NCBI GenBank assembly: GCA_949128115.1 | Contig: OX421961.1 | Coordinates: 106,500,363-106,564,362, forward strand | Length of the DNA stretch: 64,000 bases | From: Anaspis maculata | Taxonomy: Eukaryota; Arthropoda; Insecta; Coleoptera; Scraptiidae | Direction of reading: 5' to 3' | Part shown: positions 31,061-42,427 of the stretch, one piece after another | Layout of the letters: the number at the start of each line of letters is the position of its first letter | Position numbering within the stretch: position 1 is the first letter of the stretch | Notes under the pieces: model-generated | The model's database searches: none | Told to the model about the DNA's origin: nothing | What the model saw: the letters and a program-made list of their open reading frames with translations, nothing else | Position numbers and translations under genes: made by a program

Positions 31061-31320
31061 TATTGAAATTTCTTATCACTCAACAATTTCCATGGAGCTT
31101 GGGACTTACCTTTGTTTTGTATGATCATTCTTATTCTCCAGCCAAATTCCAACATTCTGCCACCATCTTGGCCGCCATATTGAAATCTCTTATTAGTGGA
31201 ACGATTTTCATGAAACTTGGAACTCACCCTTGTCTATAGTACGATCATTTTAATTTTGAAGCCAAATTTCATGATTCTGACGCTATTTTGGCCGCCATAT
31301 TGAAATTTCTGTCCAAATAA
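31051..31320. repeat. ~120-bp tandem repeats following the 270-bp array
   Basis: GCCGCCATATTGAAATTTCT or a close variant recurs at about 31057, 31171 and 31291, with shared CATGRARCTTGGRACT and TACGATCATTTTAATTTT between. It appears derived from the end of the 270-bp unit, which also carries GCCGCCATCTT. Confidence 0.8.
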
Positions 31321-31412
31321 CGGTAGAACCCTAATGAACATCTTGCGTTCACTAATCCTTCAAAAAGGAAGTGCGCTACTGAGCTTCATGCCCATGAGGC
31401 ATATTCGCTTGT

Positions 31413-34400
31413 TACTAAGTATTTTTAGATCCTTTGACTTCTTTTCAAATTCAGTGTTTTGAAACAGTTGTTTTTTAACTCGCATTTTTAATGTCTGATT
31501 TCAAGTTAACCATTTTATCGACTCACATATGTCAGATATGCAGGCGGTAGGCGCGGTACCTCATAAACAGTTTATTGTGGAAATTAGGTATCACTGACTC
31601 TCGAAAGTGTCGAACGTCAGTGAAAACTCCGGGGAACTTCTGGAATCTATTTAGCTAGGGTCGGGCCGAATAAATGGAGTAGGTATTACTAAGGCGATTT
31701 TGCAATAAGGGTGGCCCTAATAACCATAACTATTATTGCCAAATTTAAGCCGATAAAATGGACAATTTAGGAGTCGACATAAAAAAATACGAGTTCCATA
31801 AAAAAAACTGCTCAATTTTTTCCGAGAAGCCAAATTCCTTCTTTTTCAAATCCCCAGTAGGTATCGTGTCACGCGGGCATGCAAATATTTAGCCCTCGAT
31901 TTAGCCCCTATCAGTTCATATCTTAGTATACTATTATAGTCCAAACCACGACAAAGGTTGGATAGTGATATAAGAGAGTGATTATTCAATCAATGAAACT
32001 TGGGACAACGCAACAACGAATGATCTAGAAAGAATAACTCGAGACCAAATCGCCGACCAGGAGGGATCAATGAATCCATCCAGACCATGAACTTGCTTCA
32101 GTCAAATGTAATAATAGTCATATTCGTAATATTGATCAACAAGCACCCTTATTTTTTGGCAAGGTTCGGCTCAGAACCCAATGACCTTAGCATGTGTGAA
32201 CTGGGCTATATTCAATCAACAGTAATATCACAAGTGCTTATAGACTTTCACGATAATTTTGGTCAGGCGATCGCGAGTGCTGGTTGTAGCGATCTAGGAA
32301 CAACCAGCCGGAGGGAAACGCTTGTCCAACATTATCTGGGAAAATCTCGAACACGAGTGATATTTTGATGATTATTACAAAAAAGTAGTTCAAAGTGACA
32401 GCACTGTCAGATTTTCTTGTTCACATCCATTTCATTCCGTTGCCATTGACAGTGAGATTTAGATGAGTGAATATTATCCGTGTAGGTCTAATAATCAAGA
32501 GCGTTGTATGTAATAATAATAAGTAATAATAGAAAAGAGGCGTATTCATCAATTGAAGACTTGCAGTTCAATCTGCACTGCCTTGTCAGCATTTCGGTTC
32601 ACCGCCGACCGATGGCGCACAACCCGCACGTTTGTCTTCTAGTCAGTCATGCTCTCTTGATTGTTTTTCTCAGGTTTTTTGTGTCAATTATTTTTACCAG
32701 CGAGTTTCACAGGGTTGCAGTTAGATCAAAGTCGAGAATATTTGAAAAATTACCAAAACATGAGCTCATCAAAATGCTTATGCATAATTTACCCACGCAC
32801 CACCTATCAATATCAAAGCGAGTAATTAGTCCCCACGGGCCCCCTAATGGGTTAATTGCCAAACGAAATCGCCTCATTACAATCACGTCGATGTATTTCT
32901 ATAATTAATGAGTCAAAGAGAACGATAACGTTTCATAAAAACAAACAATTCTGGGCTTTTCTTGAACTATCACCATGAATGATGATTGTACATTTGTACA
33001 CGGCCAGAAAATCTCGTCTCCACCTGTTGGGCCATTCATTTAACCCGCAACGCGCAATGTACTTTATAATATCCACTCTCCTAAAACCGTTTTTGCGTTT
33101 GAGGTGTATTTCATTCACGGAAATGGAGCGGATATTAAAATTCCCCGGCTACGAGCTATTTTACGTTTGAATTTATGTATACTAAGGTCACGAGAAAATT
33201 CGTCGCCGACCTAAAAACTCTCCCGCGATGGCGATAAAATGTAACGGGCGGCAGTGTAATGTGCAATTCGAAAATTCCACAATGCATTTAATTGCATTTC
33301 TCAAGAGCTTACACAGCCGTATTTCAAGTACAAGCGGAGAGAATTCATGGACAAAATGCGATGACAGCTTGAAACGACCCCAGCTATCGTCTTGTACCCC
33401 TGAATGGGTAGGCAACCCATTATACTGACATTTAATTCAACTTATTTGAATTAAATCACTTTTCCCGCTTTTGGAACCGCTTGGCCGATGATCATCTAGT
33501 ATCAGGACGACATCCCGTTGTGCCTCTCTTCTTGTTGTTCGATTATAGAGTTCTTGAGATTGTTGAGACAGGTCTGACTACGAGTTTGAACGCAATAAGA
33601 CACAGTTAAAGTTTTAACATAACATCAATCTATTGACTTCTATGTACAATTCAAAATGTTTAAATAATGGCTCGCTCCTATACCTAGTCCTACCTTCACA
33701 TCGCAGGCTAAAATATCTAAAAGATCTAACCTATGACCGAAGAGATAACTTTCCCCTAATTACTTCAGACGTCCCAACACCCCCAACCCTCCGACGAACA
33801 CCTGACTCTACACCTTGACCGACATTTAATTCTGACTGTTTTCGCGGTTCAAAGTTCTTTTTGTGATTAAATCAGATCCAACATTTATGTTAGTGTTAGA
33901 GGTTATGTTAGGGTTAGGCCCGGCTTCTAGACACTGCAAAGAGAAGAGTGACTTCGACCACGAATGCAATCTAAGATTTGTGGGCCGGTGTGTGCGGTGG
34001 CCCCCTTTTTGTGGAGCCTCTTTTCAAAGGCTAACGCTCTTTTTGGGCTATGGTTCTCTTTTGCCCGTTTGGAAGGGATTGGATATGGCTGGCCTTTGTG
34101 GAGGCTTTAAACCTTTTTTCGCCGTGAATCGCCCCCAACGCTCAGAAAGATTCCCGTGATCGAAAGTGCCTATAACCGGAAATGTTGAACCAAATTTCGC
34201 CCTTCCAAAAACTTTCGAACCGATGGTGTTCGCGAAACAATTACTCAAGTCAAGGTACTAATTTAATGTGGAGAACGTTTTGAGCAGGCCCCGTATACGC
34301 GCTAGTTCGTTGTTGTTTAGCAATTTGTGAGAAAAGGCCGCAGCCAAGAGAAACAAAACGCAGAGAATTGACTATACCGGGTGTTCGCCGAAAGGCCGAT

Positions 34401-34590
34401 GCGGAGAGGCGTCGAAATAATCTTTGCCCTTAACACGAAGTAGCTATTTAATTCATTCGTGTAAATCCCGCAAAGCTCTATAACATAATTTACTGGCCCA
34501 TCATCGACATTCAGTAACCGTCCCTGCCCGACGTCCGATGAAATGGTGAATTGGTGCATATGAAGTAAAGCACCCGCACATCAACCATTT
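31413..34590. other. No gene recognised
   Basis: A 134-codon frame at 32504-32908 has no known motif. A direct repeat member lies at 32386-32525. Small palindromes occur near 33410 (GGGTAGGCAACCC) and 33432 (TTAATTCAACTTATTTGAATTAA). GTTAGGGTTAGG at about 33906 is a single short match to telomere-like sequence. No splice-ready coding exon is evident. Confidence 0.35.
32386..32525. repeat. Dispersed direct repeat, first copy (partner 36588-36735)
   Basis: AGTGACAGC..GTCA, GTTGCCATTGACAGTG.GATTTAGAT, ATTATCC and CTAATAATCAAGAGCGTT.TATGTAATAA are shared in the same order and orientation with 36588-36735. The family is unknown; similarity is about four in five by eye. Confidence 0.65.
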
Positions 34591-34599
34591 AGTTGCTGC

Positions 34600-35440
34600 C
34601 GTACTCCTGCCGTGTTGACGTTCCGCCCGCCGCCCGCCCGCTACCACCCGATCCACACGTGTTGGCACCGCCGGCCGCATTCTTCAGCGGCTTCTCAGAT
34701 TACCTGAGCCGTCTATACACCGTTCGCGATCGTTTTGGATGCAATAAAATATTCCGAATTGCTGGGAATGGAGGATATCGCCGGAGATTGACCGTGGTAC
34801 CTGGACCAATCCTCCTGGGCTGCCGTCCGCTCCCGACTTGTCACGTCCGCTGCCGAGTGCTTCTGCGGGCCTGTTAGCGAAGAGTTTTAGTCCCCTTCGA
34901 GGAAGCTGAGTTAGAACCCGTTTATGTTGCGTCGCGACCCTCCTAGAGGCCGAAGCGTCGAAGCCCCAATGATGAGTCCCAGCCCACTTGGAAAATGACG
35001 AGTCGATTTCCCCCGGCTGATGTGCCTTCAGCCCCTTGAGAAAGCCGAGTTGGAACCCTTCGGAGTCGCGTTTTGGTCCCCTTGGGGGCACGCTGAGTCG
35101 AGAACCCTCCAGGTTGAGTTTTGACCCTCCGAGAGACTGATGAGTTGCTTCCCCCGTTGAGTTGCAACCCATCTCTAGGATGTCGAGTCAGAGCCCTTGG
35201 ACGTTGAGTCTTGATCCGCCTCCAGGTGTCGAGTCAGAGCCCTCCGACGACGAGTTCCAGCCCTTCTCCAGGTCGATGTGCCAAGGCCCTTCCGGTGTTG
35301 AGTTTCGACCCTTCTCCAAGTCGTAGAGTTGGGACCCGTTGACGAAGTGTTTCGAACCCCCTCCAGGATGCTGAGTCGCGTTCCCTCCACGGTGAGTTCT
35401 AGCCCACCTCGAGGATGTCGAGTTGAAACCCCTAAAGGAA
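34600..35440. repeat. GC-rich degenerate minisatellite
   Basis: From about 34890 to 35440 short units of the type GTTGAGTT..ACCC..CTCCAGGATGTCGAG repeat with heavy divergence (GTTGAGTT, GTCGAGTC, GACGAGTT and CTGAGTCG appear every 20-40 bases). Upstream, 34620-34690 is CCGCCCGCC-rich. On the minus strand the repeat stays open for long stretches, giving 162- and 144-codon frames with repeated STWRR/GTRRR-like words; I treat these as products of repeat periodicity and not as genes. Confidence 0.65.
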
Positions 35441-37264
35441 CCAGGCCCGATAGAAATGAGGTCTCTCGTTTCGGTATCTCGTGTGGCGGAGTGATGACCT
35501 CGACGAGCGGGAGGTTAGTCTTGGTGAGTTGGGATAGTTGCTTACGGTTAGGCTTTGTCGTGAAAAATGTATGATGGGGCTCACGCGTGCGTTCTGAATC
35601 TGCCTGCACGTGCTGGTGTCTGCGCTACTGTCTGCCGTCAGGTACAGCCACTTTAAAGCCTCGTCCTTTGTTGGATACCTTCATAGAAAGATATTCGTGC
35701 TCTTGGGCCCTCTGGACTTGGCTTTGTGACTGCGGTACTCAGGAGCGACATCTTTTAATGATGCCTTGACTCTGAATATTCACATTCTCATACCTCGATT
35801 TCACGGCTTTGAATTATTTTCCTCCGGAATATTTTCGGCCCGCCAAATGCGGGTGGCTTCAAGCTGAAGAGATTGAAGATTGCCTCGCGGAAAAATCTCG
35901 ATGGAAATTTATGACATCTAGGGGTGGTGGTGCTGGTGGATGGTGACAAGTGATCAAAAGGAACGGTCGTTCAAATATTACATTATGCATGCCGGCGGGG
36001 CAAATAAAAAAGCTGTAAAATAAAATAGATAAATCGATCGGGATATTCAAGAGATTGAGGATGAGACAGTATGCGTAAAGAAAAGAATGCCATAAAAGAG
36101 ATTCTTCCATCATCCGTCCCTTGGCGAAGTTGTCGTCCACTAGATGAGCGACATTTTCAAGTGGATGGCACGCACCCCGTCTCCAGTTCCTGATGTTTAT
36201 TCTCGAAGGGTATGTTTTGCAATTTTCGAATGATCCTCAAGGACGGATTCACAATTTAGACTCCATTTAAACTTTGCTGTGTGGTGTAACAGAAAGCCAA
36301 TTTCGCATTCGCTTGGTTGGAGAAGTACGAGTCCCGGTATACCTACCTATACCTTCTGGAGCTATAATAATGCGAATTGGGCATGGTTTCAAGCGAACAT
36401 GGCTTTAATTTAACTCAAACAGCAGGTATACAGGGTAGTTAGGTACAGCACAACTGTTGTAATAAACTCTAAGGGATGATTCTCCATCAAAAATTGAGTA
36501 AAAAAAGTGATAGTCCCCGAATGCTTCTTTAAATAGATAGGTACAGGGCGTTGGAAGTGACTTTTCAAAAGTTGATTATTGCGAAAAAGAAGTCCTAAGT
36601 GACAGCCGTCAAATTTTGTTGTTTGGATCCAATTTGTTCGGTTGCCATTGACAGTGGGATTTAGATAAGTGACTACTCTGTGGTGACTATTATCCTTATA
36701 GCTCTAATAATCAAGAGCGTTTTATGTAATAACATGACATGACACTCATTTGTCAACGGTGCATTTAATTAAAAAATGCAAGGAAGAAAAAAGTTTTCCA
36801 TTGAAATGGCCTCAAGCCCACCTTTTTCTATCAGTGTCTCTAGGCCCCCTTAACTTTGGCGCCACTGCACTGGTTGGATTATTTTAAAACTTTGCAAGTA
36901 GAGTACCTACACTAGGTGTGAAAAAACGTCTGTACACCAAGTTTTGAGTTTCTGTCTACAATCGCACTCATATACCCCGTACCACCCTATATGAAGCTTT
37001 TTGAGAAAATTGTTTTTTTTTTGTTTTTGCTGATTTTTGTGAGAGGAATCATCTGCTGATGTTTGGGGCAATATCACCGAAACACCTCAATTGGTTTAGA
37101 TTTATTTTTGCTGCAAGTAGGGCGAAATTCCATATCTACGCTTTAAGAACGCTGCCTACATCCCCTGTTTTCTCTATTATCACTCAAGAGTTTATCCCGG
37201 ACCCTGCGGAACCTGCCGGATGTTGTTCTTCCTCTCGAATGATGATGCATCGATGCTCATGCAT
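35441..37264. other. No gene recognised
   Basis: It contains the second copy of the direct repeat (36588-36735). A 93-codon minus-strand frame at 35859-36140 has no recognisable content. Confidence 0.4.
36588..36735. repeat. Dispersed direct repeat, second copy (partner 32386-32525)
   Basis: See shared blocks GTTGCCATTGACAGTG and CTAATAATCAAGAGCG. This copy has an extra ~18 bases (ACTCTGTGGTGACT region) before ATTATCC. Confidence 0.65.
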
Positions 37265-37272
37265 CCCTTTAA

Positions 37273-37733
37273 CAGGGGCGGCGACTTATAGGGTGCATCG
37301 GGGCACATGCACCCATGCAAAGTGATTATACGGGTGCATTGCACCCATGCATGCAAGCTTAAGAAATTGAAATATACGTTCTTCAAGCCCTCGTTCAAGC
37401 CTAAATTTTTAATCACTTTGAAAATCACATATGCTAGGTAATACGTTACCTACTGCATGAGCATCTAGGTACTTGGTTTCATTATTTGATTAAGTATTTT
37501 ATTTTATTCTGTTTTAATAATGAAACCTATAGTAAGTCATTAGCATTAAGTCATTATCTTGTCTTTGTTCAATTTCTAATGGTTTTATATCCGAACAATT
37601 GTTGACCACGCCCACTTTTCTCGAAAATTTTTCGTCTGCGGCGCTGTTGCTCGCTTCGCTTGCTGCCCTCATTACTTTTTCTGTATGTTTCATTTTTTGC
37701 ACCCATGCAAAATTTCAAAACCCGCCGCCCCTG
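37273..37733. mobile_element. hAT MITE with perfect 8-bp target duplication
   Basis: Terminal inverted repeats CAGGGGCGGCG and CGCCGCCCCTG are flanked by CCCTTTAA at 37265-37272 and 37734-37741. Subterminal GGGTGCATCG / GCACCCATGCAAA motifs occur in clusters at both ends (37290-37355 and 37700-37712), likely transposase binding sites. The 461-bp length leaves no room for a transposase, and none is seen. Confidence 0.92.
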
Positions 37734-37741
37734 CCCTTTAA

Positions 37742-38506
37742 TATAACTTTAGGTGGAGACGATCAATCTTGATTGAATATTATCGCAGAAGGTACTTGAA
37801 TCTAGTTTTAATTAATTTCATTAGAAGAGCAGCTTGTTAAGGTACAGTATAGCTGAAGTACGTACGTACCTACTAAGTATAGCGTCATGGTGAGCGTGCC
37901 ATAATTATATATAAAATTACATTTCGCTTCGCGTAACGAGAACTGCTCTGAGCTGTACGATAACCCGTTTAAAAGCAGTTTCCGACAGAGTTAAGCTTTA
38001 AATCGCGAATTGTATCGAAAAGCTCTGCTTGAGTATGCTTTAGATAGGAAATTGTGATTTATCGTCCTCCGGGTTTTTCTCATTTGAGAAATGGCTAATT
38101 AAGGAAGGTGTAAGACAAGACGCTCATAATTGGTGAAAATTTGCCTCGGGGATTTATCACTGAGAGGACTGGGCATCAGCAGCTTTTGGATTCTACAACT
38201 CTCGCCGCATGATTTCAATATTGAAACACGCGAAGGACAAAAAAGCACAAGATAAAGTAGGTAGGTACACTCGTAGGTATACATATTGCCAGAGCAATTG
38301 CTTATCTTACTTATTCTACTGATTACAATGTGGTCAATGTGAATGACCCTCCCTTAACATACAGAAGATACAATATTCCCTTTTATTGATTGCGTGCTAA
38401 AATTAGCAGCGAATCGTTAATATTAGCCAAGGAGGAAGGTACTTGTATATGTGTGTATGCCCGAATCTGATGGGTTGTTTGTATGCTGTTTCATAATTTT
38501 GGAGTT
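37742..38506. other. No gene recognised
   Basis: AT-rich spacer with GTACGTACCTAC-like tracts; nothing coding. Confidence 0.4.
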
Positions 38507-39108
38507 TATACAGGGTGTCTCAAAACTATCGTCTTCCGAGTCCAGAGCGGTATAAAAAATCCACTCAAGACCATGAGAAAAATATTGTTTTTTTTTTTTA
38601 TTTTCAAAGATATGGGGAAGGGGGCGGGGGTCAAAAGTTGGGACTTTGCCCCTCAGTATTGCTATTATTTGAAGTGATTTTGAGGAACTGTTTGTGCCAG
38701 ACTAACCAGTAGAAATTATCAATTAGTGAATTTTAGCCAACGATACAGAGTGAGTCAAAATCACGGAAGTCCAGTTTTCTTCATAACTGTAGAATATTCC
38801 GTTCCCTAAAATAGGTCAAAACAAGATATGACACTTTCGTTTCCGTAGACAATTTTCACTGGCGTTTTTGAAGAGAAATGAATTTTTCAGATTCATGAAT
38901 TACCTGTATATTAAACAAAAGTTCAGCGCACATCGAACAGTTCCCCAAAATCACGTTGAATAACGAAAATAGTGGGCAGCGAAATCCTACCCTTCTACCC
39001 CATTCTTGAAAATAAACGCCATTAATTTTTTCAATATTTTTTTGTGTGTTCTTGAGTGGATTCCATACTCTGGATTCAAAATGCGATACTTTTGAGACAC
39101 TCTGTATA
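38507..39108. mobile_element. TIR element (~600 bp) with TATACAGGGTGTCTC ends
   Basis: The left end TATACAGGGTGTCTCAAAA and right end TTTTGAGACACTCTGTATA are complements, and homology continues inward (CCAGAG..GGTAT.AAAATCCACTCAAGA with TCTTGAGTGGATTCCATACTCTGGA). Such TACAGGGTG ends are frequent in insect DNA transposons with TA target sites. No transposase. The right end abuts the next MITE directly. Confidence 0.8.
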
Positions 39109-39427
39109 AGAATGGAGTTAAATTGGTAAAATTAGGCGTTGCGGAATCATTCCCAACGGTCTTATTACTTGCCAGAAATTTACCATTCAGGTCTCTTTCA
39201 AAAGCTACAAGGAGTTAGTGTGGTTTAAGCCTAAAGACATTTTCAAAAATAGTTTTCTCAAAATTTGAGCTTTTTGGATTTCGAAAATGTCTTTAGGCTC
39301 AAACCAAACTATACCTCTTTGTAGCTTTCGAAAGAAACCTGAATGGTGAATTTTCTCTGCTAAGGAGTAAGCCCGCTGGGACTGATTCCGCAATAACGCT
39401 TTCTACCACCAATTTAACTCCATCCTT
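39108..39427. mobile_element. Foldback MITE, family member 1 (sister at 48540-48790)
   Basis: Ends AAGAATGGAGTTAAATTGGT and ACCAATTTAACTCCATCCTT are complements. Arms of about 105 bases contain GCGTTGCGGAATCA and CCATTCAGGTTTCTTTCGAAAGCTACAA and meet around GTCTTTAGGC inverted repeats. The same terminal and arm sequences define the element at 48540-48790. Confidence 0.85.
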
Positions 39428-40580
39428 CAGGAGGAATTTTGTACGCAGGGAAAAATGTGATTGAATATTTGAGTTAAAAATATGTCGATTACAATGACGG
39501 TTCAAGTTTCAAGTAATGATATGTATACTAAAATCAGCTTGCCAGTCGACATGGAATTATTTAGTTTCATTACTATTGTTAGTGAATTCCATTGTCCATG
39601 AACAGCAATAACAATAACTGCTATCATGACAGGTGAATATCCGCATCTGCATGGCATCAAGCATCAAAGAATCAAAAAATTAAGAATTGAGAATAAAGAG
39701 GCTTTATTAGCCTGGAGGCTCAGGATAACCTCTATCCGCAGTAAAGAACAGCGCTTAGGGCACCTTTGAGGCATCGTTTTACCTTTGCGAATATGTGGAA
39801 GAATAAGCAAAACTTGTAGTCGGGCGATAACTCACTCTCTGCTGACCTTATGAAAAGTTTATCACCAAAAATGCTCTGGTCGGATTTCGGAATTTTCTCG
39901 AGACTGTGCGGATTTTTATGACATATTGCCACGGCTTCCTATTTATGAAACGGAACCTGGAGTTGTTTTCTGCTGAATCTGATTCAAATTCGCGGGCCGG
40001 GGATGGATGGATATCGATAAATGTTGAAACCTTGCGAATTATAATTTACCCAGTTTGATCCCATTTCGAACGCAAACCGGTCGGTTACATAAATTCCGTA
40101 CCCTGATGGAGTGATCGAAAGACATTCGAGGGTAAAGTTTACATGAGCTTGCATGTTTGCCCAGATTATTGCTTCAACCGCCCGTGCTCTGAAAGCGATG
40201 TAATCACACACGATAATCCTAATGAAGCTTTCGTAAGAGGCATGCTAATGCGGATTAATGAATTTTTTGTGCGCCTCCTATAATCCATAATGCAGGAAGT
40301 AGGTACCTATGCGTGAAAAAGCTTTCAGTGCAGAAACGTTTTCGAGAAAAAAGAACTGTGGACGAACCGCTGACATTTAATTTTTTTCTTTCATTATCCT
40401 TTCTCTATAGGTTTGGCCCTCAGCCTACACCACATTAAAGTTGAATGTTCTCCGTTTCTTTGAATTGTGGGTAGGCAACGTGACATTCGATGACTCCCAG
40501 CAGGGACATCCATGTACCCATTAAAGTGTGTCTTTCCAGCAGTAAGTGGCTATTTTGTGACAAAGTTTTCGTATCAAATG
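39428..40580. other. No gene recognised
   Basis: No trusted open frame; no clear repeat. Confidence 0.4.
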
Positions 40581-40584
40581 GAAC

Positions 40585-40770
40585 TAACACCTGTATGTAG
40601 GTGGATAGGTGCTTGTTACGTAGGCATCCGACTGCGATGCTGTGGGTCTTGGCTTCGATTCCCACTCGTATAACGGGTCGAATTTTCGTCCCGAAAACAA
40701 GTTCCTTGATTTAGTTGGCTGAATACAAAGGCACGAAAGAACTTTATATGGAATCATAAAGTCAACTGAA
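40585..40770 (+). mobile_element. Probable tRNA-derived SINE
   Basis: GGCATCCGACTGCGATGCTG followed by CTTCGATTCCCACTCGT looks like an anticodon arm plus T-arm; the latter fits the RNA polymerase III B box (GGTTCGANTCC) with one change. The A box is poorly preserved. It is too divergent to fold as a functional tRNA and is followed by non-tRNA sequence, as in a SINE. No tail or target duplication was fixed. Confidence 0.45.
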
Positions 40771-40915
40771 GACTTCGTATAAAGTTTTTCATTCAAAAGT
40801 CGGCCTTTTTTCATGACCCCTCAGCCCCTTCCAACTTTGGAATCAATGGTTGAATTTGAGTGAAATTCTACTTATGAGTAGAATCATTCAAAACAAATCT
40901 TGGACAAGTTACAGC

Positions 40916-42427
40916 CAAATAGACTGCGCACCAATTGAAGTGGGCCACCCAAAAATTTCAGTCTCACTTAAGGTGTCATAACTCTTGAATGGGTAAACTA
41001 TTTTGAATAATTTTTTGTTTTCTGATTAGATCACGTAACAAACTACAACTTGTCATGGCCCATTTTTGGTGAAGGTGTTTCGTTTTGATTATACAGGGCG
41101 CTGGATCAGGCACTCCAAAAATCTAAAAGTTTGAATAGCCCCCTATCCACAAAAAATGGTTTTTGGTTTTCTCCAAGTGTTTCAGGGAAGATTATGTTCT
41201 CATACCTCGAGGCGGTTTTTAGGATTCTGGGTCTATCTCCTCCAGTTACAAAGTGATCTCAAAAATGTAACCTTTTGGTTTCGCAGTAGTAACTTTATTC
41301 GTTATTGACCGATTTTGGGAAATGAGGGCCCCTAATGAAGCTAAAGGTTCAGGTTAGAAGGATCAAGAATTGGAATTGACTTTGGATATAAATTCTAGAA
41401 AGGGATTATATCAAAAGTGACTCAGATGACAAACTTCCTAGATGTTTCGCAGTAATAACTTTATTCGTTATTGACCGATTTTGGGAAATGAGGGCCCCTA
41501 ATGAAGCTAAAGGTTCAGGTTAGAAGGATCAAGAATTGGAATTGACTTTGGATATAAATTTTAGAGAGGGATTATATCAAAAGTGACTCAGATGACAAAC
41601 TTACTAGAGATCTGGTTCGGGGGTATTAGGGTTATTATTATTATTATCATTATTGATTATTATTAGTGGTATTGAACAAAAACCAACTTGTCTTCAAACA
41701 AACCATTCTGTCTGAACATTTCAAGATATTTTTCTTTTGTATGGAACGGAAATTGTCGGCAAGGAACTATAATATAAACTATAATCACAAATGAATGCTT
41801 TCAAAGAAGAATAGTGGACGTTTTTTACCAAAAAATGGACGTAACTTAGGTTACGGAGATCAGAACTGGTAGCTATTCCTTTAAGTGTGGAGGAAACATT
41901 CGACAACAAGAACGTAACCTTGGGTTCAGTCCTTTACCTGAACCTGATTTCTATAAGGTGCTTCATATATATTCAGGTCAGTTTTGAGTCGATCCCTTTT
42001 CCAGAATTCTTCTCCAAAGTCAATTACGATCCTCGAACCTTATGACCTGAGCCTTGAGCTTCAACAAAAGCCCTTATTTTCTAAATACGATCAACAACGA
42101 ATAGAGTTATTAGGTACTGTAAAACCAAAAGACTACATTTTTGAGATCACCTTGTAATTGGAGGAGATAGACTCAAAATTTTAAAAACCACCTCGCAAGG
42201 TATGGGAACACTATTTTTCCTGAAACACTTGGAAAAAACCAAAAACATTTTTTCTGCGGATAGGGGGCTATTCAAACTGTTCGATTTTTGGAGTGCCTGA
42301 TTGAGCGCCCTGTATAATCAATACGAAACACCTGTACCAAAAATGGCCCATGACCAGTTGTAGTTTATTACGTGAGCTGATCAGTAAACAAAAAATGTTT
42401 TCTCCAATTGCTGCGCAGTTTATTTAA
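40916..42427. mobile_element. 1.5-kb foldback element with TACAGGGCGC motifs
   Basis: Arms about 40916-41440 and 41950-42427 are reverse complements: AAATAGACTGCGCA with TGCGCAGTTTATTT at the ends, then ATGGCCCATTTTTGGTG, TATACAGGGCGC.GG.TCAGGCACTCC, ATAGCCCCCTATCC, and further in TTCGTTATTGACCGATTTTGGG with its partner. The left arm has an extra ~80 bases near 40935-41010. The core carries a tandem duplication (41279-41610) and TTA repeats (41632-41665). A single-arm relative is at 60433-60870. There is no coding capacity. Confidence 0.85.
41279..41610. repeat. 176-bp tandem duplication within the foldback
   Basis: TTTCGCAGTAGTAACTTTAT starts at 41279 and again (TAATAAC variant) at 41455; the two copies are nearly identical through CAGATGACAAACTT. 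The duplication affects only the left arm, so it postdates the foldback. A TTA/ATT run follows at 41632-41665. Confidence 0.92.

Larger units (their letters stand above)
30256..31412. mobile_element. Helentron/HINE-like non-autonomous element (copy B)
   Basis: 5' end TTTTTTAGCGCACTTTCTC, GTCC microsatellite (30311-30334), tandem arrays (30391-31320), then a 3' end AAGGAAGTGCGCTACTGAGC with the hairpin ATGCC-CATGA-GGCAT (about 31388-31402) and TTCGCTTGTT. Subterminal AGCGCACTTTC faces GAAGTGCGCT. The ends match copy A (20339-26282), while the tandem repeats are unrelated. This combination is characteristic of HINE/DINE-1-type elements; no helicase is encoded, so mobilisation would need a Helentron elsewhere. 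Confidence 0.6.

Noticed and set aside
33885..33925. GTTAGGGTTAGG, telomere-like
   Set aside because: Only one or two degenerate units, not an array; likely chance.
34684..35609. 162- and 144-codon minus-strand frames
   Set aside because: They follow the degenerate minisatellite and read as low-complexity repeat words; no evidence for translation.
40610..40690. Functional tRNA gene
   Set aside because: B box present but A box and stems are too poor; better explained as a SINE.
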